This document shows, piece by piece, positions 16,467-25,212 of a DNA stretch of 64,000 nt; within the stretch, counting starts at the first letter, position 1; each line of letters opens with the position of its first letter. The DNA comes from JAICLK01 sp963742655 (lineage in GTDB: Bacteria > Patescibacteriota > Saccharimonadia > Saccharimonadales > UBA4665): contig CAVUMM010000006.1 in assembly GCA_963742655.1 (NCBI GenBank), positions 248,001 to 312,000 on the forward strand, read 5' to 3'. The notes under the pieces are model-generated. The model did not search any database and was not told the DNA's origin. It worked only from the letters and a program-made list of their open reading frames with translations. The translations under genes and the position numbers were made by a program.

Positions 16467-18149
16467 CTACTTTTTATGTTTGTAAATGCTCAATTTGGAA
16501 ACCGCCAGGCCGATAACGGGAAGTGACGAAGCGCTGCCGATAAAATAGACATAGCGTGGCTCCCAAGTTGGGTCAAACTTCGATTTGTATTGGTGCAGGC
16601 CTTTGGTGGAAATAAAACGCTGTGTCGCCAAATAAATATAGTCTAAAAGTTTCTCGCTGTTGCCGGTGAACGTTTGGCGGGCTAGCGGTGACATTCCAAG
16701 GTTGAAACGCGGTACCCCTTCTTCATGTAATTGCTGCATTAAACGAACGAACAAAAAATCCATCACATTTTTGGGCGCAGTACGCTTATGGCGCATCAAA
16801 TCGACTGTTGCCTCTCCGGATTTAAAGCTTGGCAGTTCGTTGGCAAATGCCAGTGCCCTGCCCGCTTCGTCGCGGACGACAAACAACGGTGTGTGTTCAA
16901 AATAACGGGCCGAGAAATAGCCTGTGATAAATTGCCACTGTTTATGGCCGGGGATTTTCAGCCAGTCGTTTGAAACGTAACGTAACTCATCGATCAGCTC
17001 GGCGGAGTGCGGCGGCAGGTAGCGCGATGCCGTCGCACCGGACTTCGTGAATCGGTTGGTAATGTTGCGGAAATATTTGTTTCGTGAGGTTTCGTTTACA
17101 AATTTATCAATATCAATGACAGCATCAGCACCAATCAATAAACTATTGAAGCCCTGCTTTTCGAACAGTGTTTTGTTAACATCACTGGCGGCGACAAACG
17201 CTATCAGCCAACCGTTACTCAGACAAAACGTAGAAAATTCAAGTATTACCGCAGGGATCGAGTCGGGCTTTCCCGACGGATTGGCGAAACAGACGGCCAC
17301 GCCGCGTGCGACCGCATAAGCGATGAAAGCTTCGCCGTCGCTCGAGAAAAAGTATGATTTATCGCGCGGCCACAATTTAAAATAATCATCGATACCGCCG
17401 CCATATTTTTGCAGCAATGCCTCGGCCTGCTCACGCTCCGCCGGCAACCGGCTCAGTTCATAGCGCAAAGGACGCAAAATGTTAAACAGACAATAAGCGA
17501 CCGTTACCACGCCGACAACGCTCAGTGATTCCAGGAACCAGTGCCCATAGCGGGTGTGCGGTATTAAATTTCCGTCGCCCATCAGTATATAGGCGCTGAG
17601 CGTGTGGCCAAATGCATTGGTTAGCGAAAAGTTGATACCAAGATCACGCGTGTCGAGCAGCCAAAAACCGAGCGTGCCATAAACGAGCGCCAAAAGAGTG
17701 CTGCCACCGAGCGCCAACAAACTAAAGCGTAAATTCGTCGCATGGCTTTTAACAATAAATTGGTCACGGCCGGCCACCAGAACGACGATCAGGGTGATGG
17801 CAAAAATGCCATGCACAATCGGTTCATCCACCATGATGCCGACCGCAAAACTGAACAACGCTGCTCCGAGCGTAATCAACCAGGCAATGTGTTTGCGTTG
17901 CGAAAGTTCATAGGCCAGATACACCAACACGAGTCCGATAAATAGGCTTGTAAAATCGGCCACGTTGCGCGACCCTGGCGGCAAAAAATAGTTCGTGTAT
18001 TGATGGGACGAATGGCGCAGCAAAGGTTCCCAAACGAGAGAAATACCGCTCATCAACGTGAGAAAACTGGAAATGCGGACATACAGACGGCCATTCCTGA
18101 TTGCCAGAGCGAGCGTGTCGTCGGAGAATGGCGCGCGCAAATATGGCAT
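16467..18149 (-). CDS. MprF-like phosphatidylglycerol lysyltransferase domain protein (DUF2156)
   Basis: A 560-residue protein with six or seven N-terminal membrane helices (to about residue 230) and a cytosolic LPG-synthase C domain (DUF2156, about 245-545). The domain shows the GNAT-like features of MprF: DDYFKLWPRDKSYFFSSDGEAFIAY, the FNLGMSPLARQ segment and GLHQYKSKFDPTWEPRYVYF near the end. MprF enzymes move lysine or alanine from aminoacyl-tRNA to phosphatidylglycerol and flip the product, which lowers negative surface charge. The shorter membrane part resembles MprF variants lacking the full flippase. It ends 14 nt upstream... on the minus strand it follows the MscS gene, so the two are likely co-transcribed. 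Confidence 0.82.
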   Translation of the reverse strand: MPYLRAPFSDDTLALAIRNGRLYVRISSFLTLMSGISLVWEPLLRHSSHQYTNYFLPPGSRNVADFTSLFIGLVLVYLAYELSQRKHIAWLITLGAALFSFAVGIMVDEPIVHGIFAITLIVVLVAGRDQFIVKSHATNLRFSLLALGGSTLLALVYGTLGFWLLDTRDLGINFSLTNAFGHTLSAYILMGDGNLIPHTRYGHWFLESLSVVGVVTVAYCLFNILRPLRYELSRLPAEREQAEALLQKYGGGIDDYFKLWPRDKSYFFSSDGEAFIAYAVARGVAVCFANPSGKPDSIPAVILEFSTFCLSNGWLIAFVAASDVNKTLFEKQGFNSLLIGADAVIDIDKFVNETSRNKYFRNITNRFTKSGATASRYLPPHSAELIDELRYVSNDWLKIPGHKQWQFITGYFSARYFEHTPLFVVRDEAGRALAFANELPSFKSGEATVDLMRHKRTAPKNVMDFLFVRLMQQLHEEGVPRFNLGMSPLARQTFTGNSEKLLDYIYLATQRFISTKGLHQYKSKFDPTWEPRYVYFIGSASSLPVIGLAVSKLSIYKHKK

Positions 18150-18163
18150 ATGACCCCAGCTTT

Positions 18164-19180
18164 TTAGTTTGATTTACCAGAACGGCGGGCGGACTTGGCA
18201 GTTTTTTTCTTCAAGCGTTCAATTCTTCGGGGAGCTTTGGCCTTTTTGGCGCTATTTATTGTGCGCGCAAACCGGCGTTCGGCATTGCCGTCCGAAAAGC
18301 GGGCAATCGGTTCGTGTTGCAAAATGGGATGTTTGGATTTTTGATCGAGCTCTTGCATGGTCTGTACGGCATATTTCTCGAGCAGCCATTGTCTTTCGGG
18401 CGCGGTTTCCCCGATGGCCGTGATGTGCCACAGGTGATCACCGGCTTGCACCTCGGTCATGATAGACAGTGGGCTCACAACCATAAGCGGCCCGCTCGGT
18501 AAACGCAAGTTCGTATCCTCGATCAATTTTCTGCCGCGTTCCAAGTCGGACACGAACAGCTCCAGCGCCATTGTGCTAATGCCTTTGGGCGTGATGCGGA
18601 TCGCCCCAATGGTTTGGTTGTTGACCCAAATTGTCTCGCCGTTCAAACTGCGCACCCTTGTAGAACGCAGTGTTACTAACTCAACAATGCCCTGCAATGT
18701 GTATGGCTCGATGGTTACGTGATCGCCAACCCCAAACCAATGTTCGGCCATCATCACGCTACCCGATGACATGTCACGTAAAACCGGACTCAGCACCCCG
18801 CCCAAAATAATGGCGAACAACGCGCTGGCACCAATAATAGCTCCGGCTTGTTGGTTGGGGTGCGTCAGCGACCACCAAAGGAACAACGACATGATAACCA
18901 GAAGTACGCGAATAAGCGCCGTCGAAAGCACGATAAGCGTTTCGGTGCGCCGCAATTTATTGACAGCGTCAATGCTCTTGGCCTTGTCAACACGGCGGCC
19001 GATGCCTTTGGTAATGCGATGCGAGATGATGGCGATTAGTCTGCCGAGCACGAAAGCAACCGTTAAGGCGACAGCTAAAATCAGCAACGAACGGGCGTTG
19101 AAAAAAGTGTCCGCTGTTTGTTTCAGGATGCTACTGGATTGCTGGATGGTCTGGTTGATCTGGTCGGCATATAGAATCAT
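18164..19180 (-). CDS. MscS-family mechanosensitive channel
   Basis: A 338-residue protein with three N-terminal membrane helices (about 27-50, 75-100, 108-128). The pore helix GAIIGASALFAIILGGVLSPVLRDMSSG is followed by the beta domain, where FGVGDHVTIEPYTLQGIVELVTLRSTRVR is the classic MscS signature, and then an alpha/beta domain. The tail from about 305 is strongly basic (KKAKAPRRIERLKKKTAKSARRSGKSN), which is unusual and may contact nucleic acid or lipid head groups. It protects cells from hypo-osmotic shock by releasing solutes. The MprF-like gene follows 14 nt downstream, suggesting an envelope-stress operon (inference). Confidence 0.9.
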   Translation of the reverse strand: MILYADQINQTIQQSSSILKQTADTFFNARSLLILAVALTVAFVLGRLIAIISHRITKGIGRRVDKAKSIDAVNKLRRTETLIVLSTALIRVLLVIMSLFLWWSLTHPNQQAGAIIGASALFAIILGGVLSPVLRDMSSGSVMMAEHWFGVGDHVTIEPYTLQGIVELVTLRSTRVRSLNGETIWVNNQTIGAIRITPKGISTMALELFVSDLERGRKLIEDTNLRLPSGPLMVVSPLSIMTEVQAGDHLWHITAIGETAPERQWLLEKYAVQTMQELDQKSKHPILQHEPIARFSDGNAERRFARTINSAKKAKAPRRIERLKKKTAKSARRSGKSN

Positions 19181-19260
19181 GATTGGTTTTCCTCGGAATT
19201 GCTATGTAGCGATATTCGCCTTAATTATACGCAAATGGTCAGTTTTTAGATAATCAGCGT

Positions 19261-19289
19261 TTGTCTTTCAGTTTTGACTATTATATAAT
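19261..19289 (+). promoter_or_regulatory. sigma-70-type promoter of the SF2 helicase-like gene
   Basis: TTGTCT at 19261-19266, a 17-nt spacer, and a perfect TATAAT at 19284-19289. This leaves a leader of about 60 nt before the ATG at 19355. The element lies in the divergent gap after the mscS-like gene. Confidence 0.6.
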
Positions 19290-19354
19290 TATTATAGCAT
19301 TAAAGCCACCCACAACAAAGGCGGCACTTTAGGCCGGGACGGTACGAAGTTAAA

Positions 19355-22300
19355 ATGGGCAGTCAGAATCACGACCAGTTTCATCCCGCGGCTGGATTAT
19401 CCGTTCCGGCCCCTTTTATGGCAGGGCCGCTCGAAAACGGCGATCTTCTTACCGACGCACAGTGGACACCTGAAATTCTCGATGCGGTTGAGATCCAATC
19501 GATCCATCCGGATGTCATAGGATCGGTGATGGGCGTGCCGCTCTTCCACGATGAGCATCGTTCCAGGCTTTGGCGGGAAAGTCCGCAAGATCTTGACCCG
19601 TCAGAAATCGGTATGCGGCAAGTATTTGCCACTATTGTTGCCCGGGAAGCTGCAAAAGTTCGCGCACTAGACCGAGAAAAAACAGAACTTACCGATGCAG
19701 ACGCTTTTGATGCCGATGAATTTAACGCATCCTGGCGGCCAAGCCCGGACCAGCGGGATGCTTTGCGGGCTGCCAATGACGGATTGATCAGAATTATCGG
19801 CCGTCAAACGGCCATCATCAATAACGTCGAAAGAAGCATCGATCAACCGAAGGGATTAAGGCCCGATCAGCTGGAATTGCGTCAAAATATCCTGCGGCAT
19901 TTGCTCGCGCCGCCGAATTTGCAAGATGTCATCGTCGGCGATAACCCGATAAAAGAAATTGCCAAAGCGATTAGTGTAGTCGCGCCAACCGGCAGCGGAA
20001 AAACACCGTTGGAGGCTGTTTTCACGGATGACGGCGGGATCGGGCGGCCGGTTTCAGAACTGGATCCGGAACCGCTTCGCGCGGCGGTTACGCAACCGAC
20101 TATCGCTATCGGTAACCAGTTCCTCGGCAAACGCGGAAACGATACTTTCGGTCGATTTACATCCCAAGAGGTCGTCACGACAGGTCGCTTTGGAGGTGTG
20201 TATGATGAAACCGGTAACGCGTTAATCGTTACGAACAACCAGACGCGTTCGGGAGGTGTGGATTTAAGCGGGCGCGACGTCGTGATCGTAGACGAAGGGC
20301 ACCATATCTTGGGTCCGATGATGCGCGAAAAATTCGTCAGTGGCAGCCTGGGTCCGTTGGTTGTACTGTGCACGGCAACGCCGCAACGGGCGGACGGAAG
20401 ACATCTAGGCGACATCGTGCCTTACAATGTCCAGGGTGAAAGCATCCTGTGGCATATAAACAAGGACCTGCTCAACGGCTCGCAGATATTTACGATTCGA
20501 ATGGAAGCTGATGCGAAGCTCGTTGCAGCGGCTGAAGGCAAACGAGCCGTGCGTGCACTTATTGAGGAAAAAATTACCGAGCATGTCGTAGAATTAGCAG
20601 CCGGGCTCGCGCAGACAGGACGCCGCATAGCAATATTCGGCCGGAGCGGCGCGCACTCAAAGCAAGCTAGGACTATCGTCGACAGACTGCGGGCTCTCGT
20701 TGTAGAAAAAGATCTGGTGGCAACATTGCCGGACGGCACAACACAGCCCATTTCGGCTGAAGCACTCGGGGACTTCAATACCCGGACCGAAAACGCAGCA
20801 ATCCTCGACAAATTAGATAAACGGGAAGTGAACGTCGTTGCCACGACAAAAATGATCGGCGAAGGCTTAGATGCGCCGATTGATGTCGTCATCGATGCCT
20901 GGGCGATCGAATCAGAATTGCTCAAAGAACAGCACTACGGACGCGGCGCCAGAAAAAGTGAAGAATATCCGGTGACCGTCTACATTGAATTTATTCCGGC
21001 TTATCCTGGAGCGACACGCCGGGTCGCTTCACACTGGGGCGTGCTCGGCTTGGAAACGGTCCGCCAAGGAATGATAATCGCGCCTGAAATTACTGACGCC
21101 GACAAATTACCTTCGGACGCCGTGAAACGCAGATCCTTGAGCTATGAAGATTTGCCATTATCAGTGCAAGCCCTCGTCCGACAAATTGATAATAAGCCGG
21201 TCAGAGAAGTTACGATTCCAAGGCCCGGTTTCGAATATGAAGAACCGCCCGAAGGCAGTATATCGCTGGATATAATAATGCGCTCGCCCGGCGTTCCAGA
21301 GCATGTATCAGAAACCTACGTCATGAAGCAATTAGAATCGGCTGGAATCGGCTACAAGGGAATCTGGGTTTTCAACGCGGATTCTGACAGTCATGTGATG
21401 GTGCCGTTCTTTGATCCGGAAGCGGCCTCGTATTTTGAGGATAATCCTATTCCGGCAGTTGCCGAAGTCGGTGAACTGAGATACAGCGAAATTTTGGATC
21501 GGTACGATATTGATAGTTCATTCTTGATGGAGGTATTTGTCCGTAATGGGATAATCCCCGCCGAAAACCGGCGCATATGGCAGCGCGTTCATAGCTGGAA
21601 TACGTATGATTTGAAAGCATTGACGCTTGTTGAAGAAGCTGTTGCGAATATTCCGAATGCGTCTGAAAGTGACATACCGATGACGGAATTCATTTACGAA
21701 TTGGGCGCGAGCAAAAATTTTGTAAAAGCGTTCCATGAAAACGGGTTAAGCGATGATGCGCCGGATTACAAAAGATTTATCGATCCAGTTACCGGAAGAC
21801 CGGCTTACGCGTATTTTTTGAATCGCCAGCAGGCTGATATGTTGTGGATCGCATTCAATCAGGGCGCTGCAAACGGCGTACCATTAGTCAGTCTTGAAAG
21901 ATTACAAAGATTTTCAGGCGTGGCAATCCAAGATTTGCGTGCGGCTATGACTGAAGATGAAACGGCTCAGGTCGGCTATAAATGGCCGCACGACAAGCGG
22001 TTCCAAATGCAGGGGCAAGCAGTCGTTGTTGAGTCCGTAGCGGCTGATATCCTTCAGCGGACGATGTTGGATAAATTGCCTCCGCAGCTAGTTACGCTGG
22101 AATTGATGGATCGGGTGGTGCGCGGTCCGCGAAGTGCCTGGGATGCAATCCTTGCAGAATACGCGCCGGAAGATCTGCAATTGGTATATGGCGATAAAAG
22201 CCCGTGCTATACGTGGGATGTGGTGCGCCGATTGCAGGAAGCTCACGGAGTTAAACCTGGTGCGCCGGAAATTTCTTTTTATGCCCTTCCCCAAGATAAT

Positions 22301-23212
22301 TATGACGGCGATTTTGATCGGATCGACTATGCAATCAAATTGCAGCGCAGATTTCTTCGGTCGTCCGTTCGATTAGTTTCGCCGAGCGAGCTAAAAGCAG
22401 CTTCCAGACAATCTAGAAAATCTCGAACTGAAGGCGTTGAAGCCCTGGCTGTGATTGATACGGCAAAGGAAACGTTGGACGCGCTAGATATTGGTTTGCG
22501 CTTGGGTTTGCCTGCAGACTCAGTCAATGGAGCAATCGCCAAGACAGCGGGCGCCGGATATTTGCCGCCGGTAAAGCAGCTTAATTCAGCAGGATTAATG
22601 ACGCCACATTATTCCGGGCGACAGCTAGAAGAAATCATCATATCGCTGAGCGGCATTTCGCCCGCCATGATGGCCGATCAGCTTAATGTTCCACAACAAG
22701 CCATTACAAAGTTTATGTTCAATAGGTTTGAAGTAAATAATCTAGGCCGCTATTCGAATGACGCATGGCGAGCGGCACGCAGCGCATTTAATGTCCCCCG
22801 CGGAGCTCGTACGCTTGGCGATATCGCCGGTCAGGTCGGCGAAGATGCCGGCAAACTCGCCGAATTTATCAGGCAAAATGGCGGCGCCGTCCATCCGCAC
22901 TGGAATAGTTCGGGCGAAGAATTGGATTACCTTTATCCGGATTCAGTCCAACTCGCGCAGGCACAAACAAACGGCAATTACGATATTGCGCCGAATCCCT
23001 CAGTTTCCGAATTGTTAGTGAATCGCGAGGAAGTAGCACAGTTAAGCGGCATACCGGCCGAAGATTTTGACGGTTGGCTGCTGGGGCGGCCCGAATTCGT
23101 CCTCGCCGCGGTCTGGTATCGGTGTCGCACTGATCACGGAAAGGTTTTGCCGCATTTTCGTTATACGAAGATCAAATCATACATTAGTGACGCCAAACGG
23201 CGGGCAAAGTAG
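19355..23212 (+). CDS. giant SF2 helicase-like protein with long unique C-terminal region
   Basis: A 1285-residue protein. The middle holds a DEAD/DEAH-type ATPase core: Walker A APTGSGKT (about 210-217), motif II VIVDEGHH (about 310-317), motif III CTATPQR (about 340), a second RecA domain with IGEGLDAPIDVVIDAWA, and motif VI QHYGRGARKS (about 526-535). Residues 1-190 are an unrecognised N-terminal region. The last 650 residues have no catalytic motif but contain several short helix-rich units that resemble winged-helix or HTH domains (for example SEILDRYDIDSSFLMEVFVRNGI and EFIYELGASKNFVKAFHENGL). No nuclease domain was seen. Function in DNA or RNA remodelling is inferred from the core only. 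It is a single gene with its own promoter. Confidence 0.75.
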   Translation: MGSQNHDQFHPAAGLSVPAPFMAGPLENGDLLTDAQWTPEILDAVEIQSIHPDVIGSVMGVPLFHDEHRSRLWRESPQDLDPSEIGMRQVFATIVAREAAKVRALDREKTELTDADAFDADEFNASWRPSPDQRDALRAANDGLIRIIGRQTAIINNVERSIDQPKGLRPDQLELRQNILRHLLAPPNLQDVIVGDNPIKEIAKAISVVAPTGSGKTPLEAVFTDDGGIGRPVSELDPEPLRAAVTQPTIAIGNQFLGKRGNDTFGRFTSQEVVTTGRFGGVYDETGNALIVTNNQTRSGGVDLSGRDVVIVDEGHHILGPMMREKFVSGSLGPLVVLCTATPQRADGRHLGDIVPYNVQGESILWHINKDLLNGSQIFTIRMEADAKLVAAAEGKRAVRALIEEKITEHVVELAAGLAQTGRRIAIFGRSGAHSKQARTIVDRLRALVVEKDLVATLPDGTTQPISAEALGDFNTRTENAAILDKLDKREVNVVATTKMIGEGLDAPIDVVIDAWAIESELLKEQHYGRGARKSEEYPVTVYIEFIPAYPGATRRVASHWGVLGLETVRQGMIIAPEITDADKLPSDAVKRRSLSYEDLPLSVQALVRQIDNKPVREVTIPRPGFEYEEPPEGSISLDIIMRSPGVPEHVSETYVMKQLESAGIGYKGIWVFNADSDSHVMVPFFDPEAASYFEDNPIPAVAEVGELRYSEILDRYDIDSSFLMEVFVRNGIIPAENRRIWQRVHSWNTYDLKALTLVEEAVANIPNASESDIPMTEFIYELGASKNFVKAFHENGLSDDAPDYKRFIDPVTGRPAYAYFLNRQQADMLWIAFNQGAANGVPLVSLERLQRFSGVAIQDLRAAMTEDETAQVGYKWPHDKRFQMQGQAVVVESVAADILQRTMLDKLPPQLVTLELMDRVVRGPRSAWDAILAEYAPEDLQLVYGDKSPCYTWDVVRRLQEAHGVKPGAPEISFYALPQDNYDGDFDRIDYAIKLQRRFLRSSVRLVSPSELKAASRQSRKSRTEGVEALAVIDTAKETLDALDIGLRLGLPADSVNGAIAKTAGAGYLPPVKQLNSAGLMTPHYSGRQLEEIIISLSGISPAMMADQLNVPQQAITKFMFNRFEVNNLGRYSNDAWRAARSAFNVPRGARTLGDIAGQVGEDAGKLAEFIRQNGGAVHPHWNSSGEELDYLYPDSVQLAQAQTNGNYDIAPNPSVSELLVNREEVAQLSGIPAEDFDGWLLGRPEFVLAAVWYRCRTDHGKVLPHFRYTKIKSYISDAKRRAK

Positions 23213-23251
23213 TGCGCTTGAGAAAGTCGCGTCGCTTAAAAACCTTGAAAA

Positions 23252-23281
23252 TTGTTAGTAATTATGCTTTAATGGTATAAA
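23252..23281 (+). promoter_or_regulatory. candidate promoter of typA
   Basis: TTGTTA at 23252-23257, an 18-nt spacer and TATAAA at 23276-23281, about 25 nt before the typA start. It sits in the short gap behind the helicase-like gene. Confidence 0.5.
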
Positions 23282-23305
23282 TATCTAATTTAGAAAGTTA
23301 ATCAA

Positions 23306-24727
23306 ATGCAGCCACAGACGCAGGATCCGTCGAAGATCCGCAATATTGCTATCATTGCCCACGTCGACCACGGTAAGACTACCTTGGTAGATGGGCTGTT
23401 GAAGCAATCCAAAACATTCCGCGACAATCAGGCGGAAATGAGCCAGACGCTGATCATGGACAGCGGCGACCAGGAGCGCGAGCGCGGTATTACGATTACG
23501 GCCAAAGTTACCGCCGTGCAGCATGATGATTATCGCATTAACATTATTGATACGCCGGGCCATGCCGATTTCAGCGGCGAGGTAGAGCGCACGCTCAATA
23601 TGGCTGACGGTTGCTTATTGATCGTCGACGCCCAGGAAGGCCCGATGCCTCAGACCAAATTCGTACTTGGCAAGGCGCTTGCGAATGAGCTGAAGCCGAT
23701 TGTGATTATCAATAAGATCGATAAACCGGGCTCGCGAGTGCATGAGGTCGAAGACGAACTTGCTGATTTGTTTTTGGAACTGGCCGTACATGAAGATCAG
23801 CTGCACTACCCGGTTTACTACGCGATCGGCCGTGCAGGCAAAGCTTGGCCAAGCGTGCCGTCCGATCCGAGCGAGCCAGCGGATCTCAATGCTATTTTTG
23901 AAGCTATCGTCCATGATATTCCGGCGCCGAGAGTTGAACTCGAACAGCCGTTCCAGATGCTTGTTACGGCGCTCGCCTGGGATAGCTTTAAGGGCAAATA
24001 CGCCGTCGGCCGTATCAGCCGTGGACGAGTCAAGTCCGGCGACCAAGTGACGCTATGTAAAAAAGATGGCAGTCTGGTCAAAGCCAAGGTTGAAGCTGTT
24101 TTCATGAGTCATGGCGTGAGCAAGTTTGAAGTTGCCGAAGGTGTTGCCGGTGATATCGTGCAGCTTACCGGCATCGCGGATGCCCAGATCGGCGAGACGA
24201 TCGCCGATGCGGATAACCCCGAAGCATTGCCGGTACTTGAAGTCGAGGCGCCGACGCTCAAAGTCTATCTCGGTCCGAACACCTCGCCATTCAAAGGCAC
24301 GGAAGGCGAATTTACCACATCACGCCAAATCGGCGAACGGCTCGCCAAAGAGCTGGAAACAAATGTCGGATTGCGAGTCGAAGAAAATGGCATCGGCTTT
24401 TTAGTGTCCGGCCGCGGCGAATTGCACTTGAGCGTGTTGATTGAAACCATGCGCCGAGAAGGTTATGAATTTGAAGTCGGCCGTCCGCAAGTCGTCACCA
24501 AACAGGAAAACGGCCAGACGCTAGAACCGGTCGAGGAGCTGATCGTAGAGGTTCCAGCCGAACATGTCGGTGCCGTTCAGATGGAATTAGGACAACGCAG
24601 GGCCACGCTAAAAGACCAATTCGCTAGCCCCAAAGGCGTGACCAAACTAGTCTATGAGCTCCCTACGCGGGCGCTGTTAGGTCTGCGCAACATCCTGCTC
24701 ACCAAACCAAAGGCACTATCATTATGA
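23306..24727 (+). CDS. typA: GTP-binding elongation factor TypA/BipA, N-terminal 473 residues
   Basis: TypA is a ribosome-associated translational GTPase linked to stress and cold adaptation. The G domain is complete: G1 AHVDHGKT, switch-I RGITITAK, G3 DTPGHADF, G4 NKID. Domains II, III and V follow, up to LLGLRNILLTK at about residue 465. The frame then shifts: KPKALSL and TGA, while the family sequence (TKGTIIMNS) continues in the next frame. One more A in the AAA run of ACCAAACCAAAGG (about 24704-24706) would restore the 615-residue enzyme. As it stands, this ORF overlaps the next by ATGA. Confidence 0.9.
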   Translation: MQPQTQDPSKIRNIAIIAHVDHGKTTLVDGLLKQSKTFRDNQAEMSQTLIMDSGDQERERGITITAKVTAVQHDDYRINIIDTPGHADFSGEVERTLNMADGCLLIVDAQEGPMPQTKFVLGKALANELKPIVIINKIDKPGSRVHEVEDELADLFLELAVHEDQLHYPVYYAIGRAGKAWPSVPSDPSEPADLNAIFEAIVHDIPAPRVELEQPFQMLVTALAWDSFKGKYAVGRISRGRVKSGDQVTLCKKDGSLVKAKVEAVFMSHGVSKFEVAEGVAGDIVQLTGIADAQIGETIADADNPEALPVLEVEAPTLKVYLGPNTSPFKGTEGEFTTSRQIGERLAKELETNVGLRVEENGIGFLVSGRGELHLSVLIETMRREGYEFEVGRPQVVTKQENGQTLEPVEELIVEVPAEHVGAVQMELGQRRATLKDQFASPKGVTKLVYELPTRALLGLRNILLTKPKALSL

Positions 24728-25152
24728 ATTCGCTGATCACCGGTTACCAGCCGATCGGCCCTGCCCTTCAGCAACTGCGTAACGGCGTGCTGATTTCGTT
24801 TGAGACCGGCACCACGATGCCATATTCGCTCGAATCCGCCGAAGCCCGCGGCCAGTTATTCGTCGGTCCGAGTGCAAAAGTTTACGCCGGCCAGATTGTA
24901 GGGTTGAACAATCGCGGCGACGACATGGAGATGAATGTCTGCAAAGCCAAGCACCTGACCAACATGCGCAGCAAGTCGTCTGATGGCGTGGTTCAGCTCA
25001 CACCGCCGACGATTCTCAGCCTGGAACAGTGCCTGGACTTTATCGAAAATGACGAGCTGCTGGAAGTTACACCGAAAAATTTGCGGCTTCGCAAGCGCGA
25101 ACTCGACCCTATCAAACGAAAACGCGTTGCTAGCCAGATGGCTTTAGCCTAA
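24724..25152 (+). CDS. typA: TypA/BipA C-terminal domain (second half of split typA)
   Basis: A 142-residue frame holding the TypA-specific C-terminal domain: LRNGVLISFETGTTMPYSLESAEARGQLFVGPSAKVYAGQIVG, then KHLTNMRSKSSDGVVQLTPP and the tail EVTPKNLRLRKREL. This domain mediates ribosome binding in BipA. It starts with ATG exactly at the stop of the upstream part (ATGA), which would allow coupled translation into two polypeptides. The ATG is, however, an internal Met of the TypA motif GT[IG]IMNS. A one-base error or a real frameshift is the simplest reading. Confidence 0.85.
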   Translation: MNSLITGYQPIGPALQQLRNGVLISFETGTTMPYSLESAEARGQLFVGPSAKVYAGQIVGLNNRGDDMEMNVCKAKHLTNMRSKSSDGVVQLTPPTILSLEQCLDFIENDELLEVTPKNLRLRKRELDPIKRKRVASQMALA

Positions 25153-25212
25153 GACGGCCGGTTTTCAACAAGCCTTCAGTTCGTTGCGCTATAATAGCAA
25201 GCAATCAATTAT

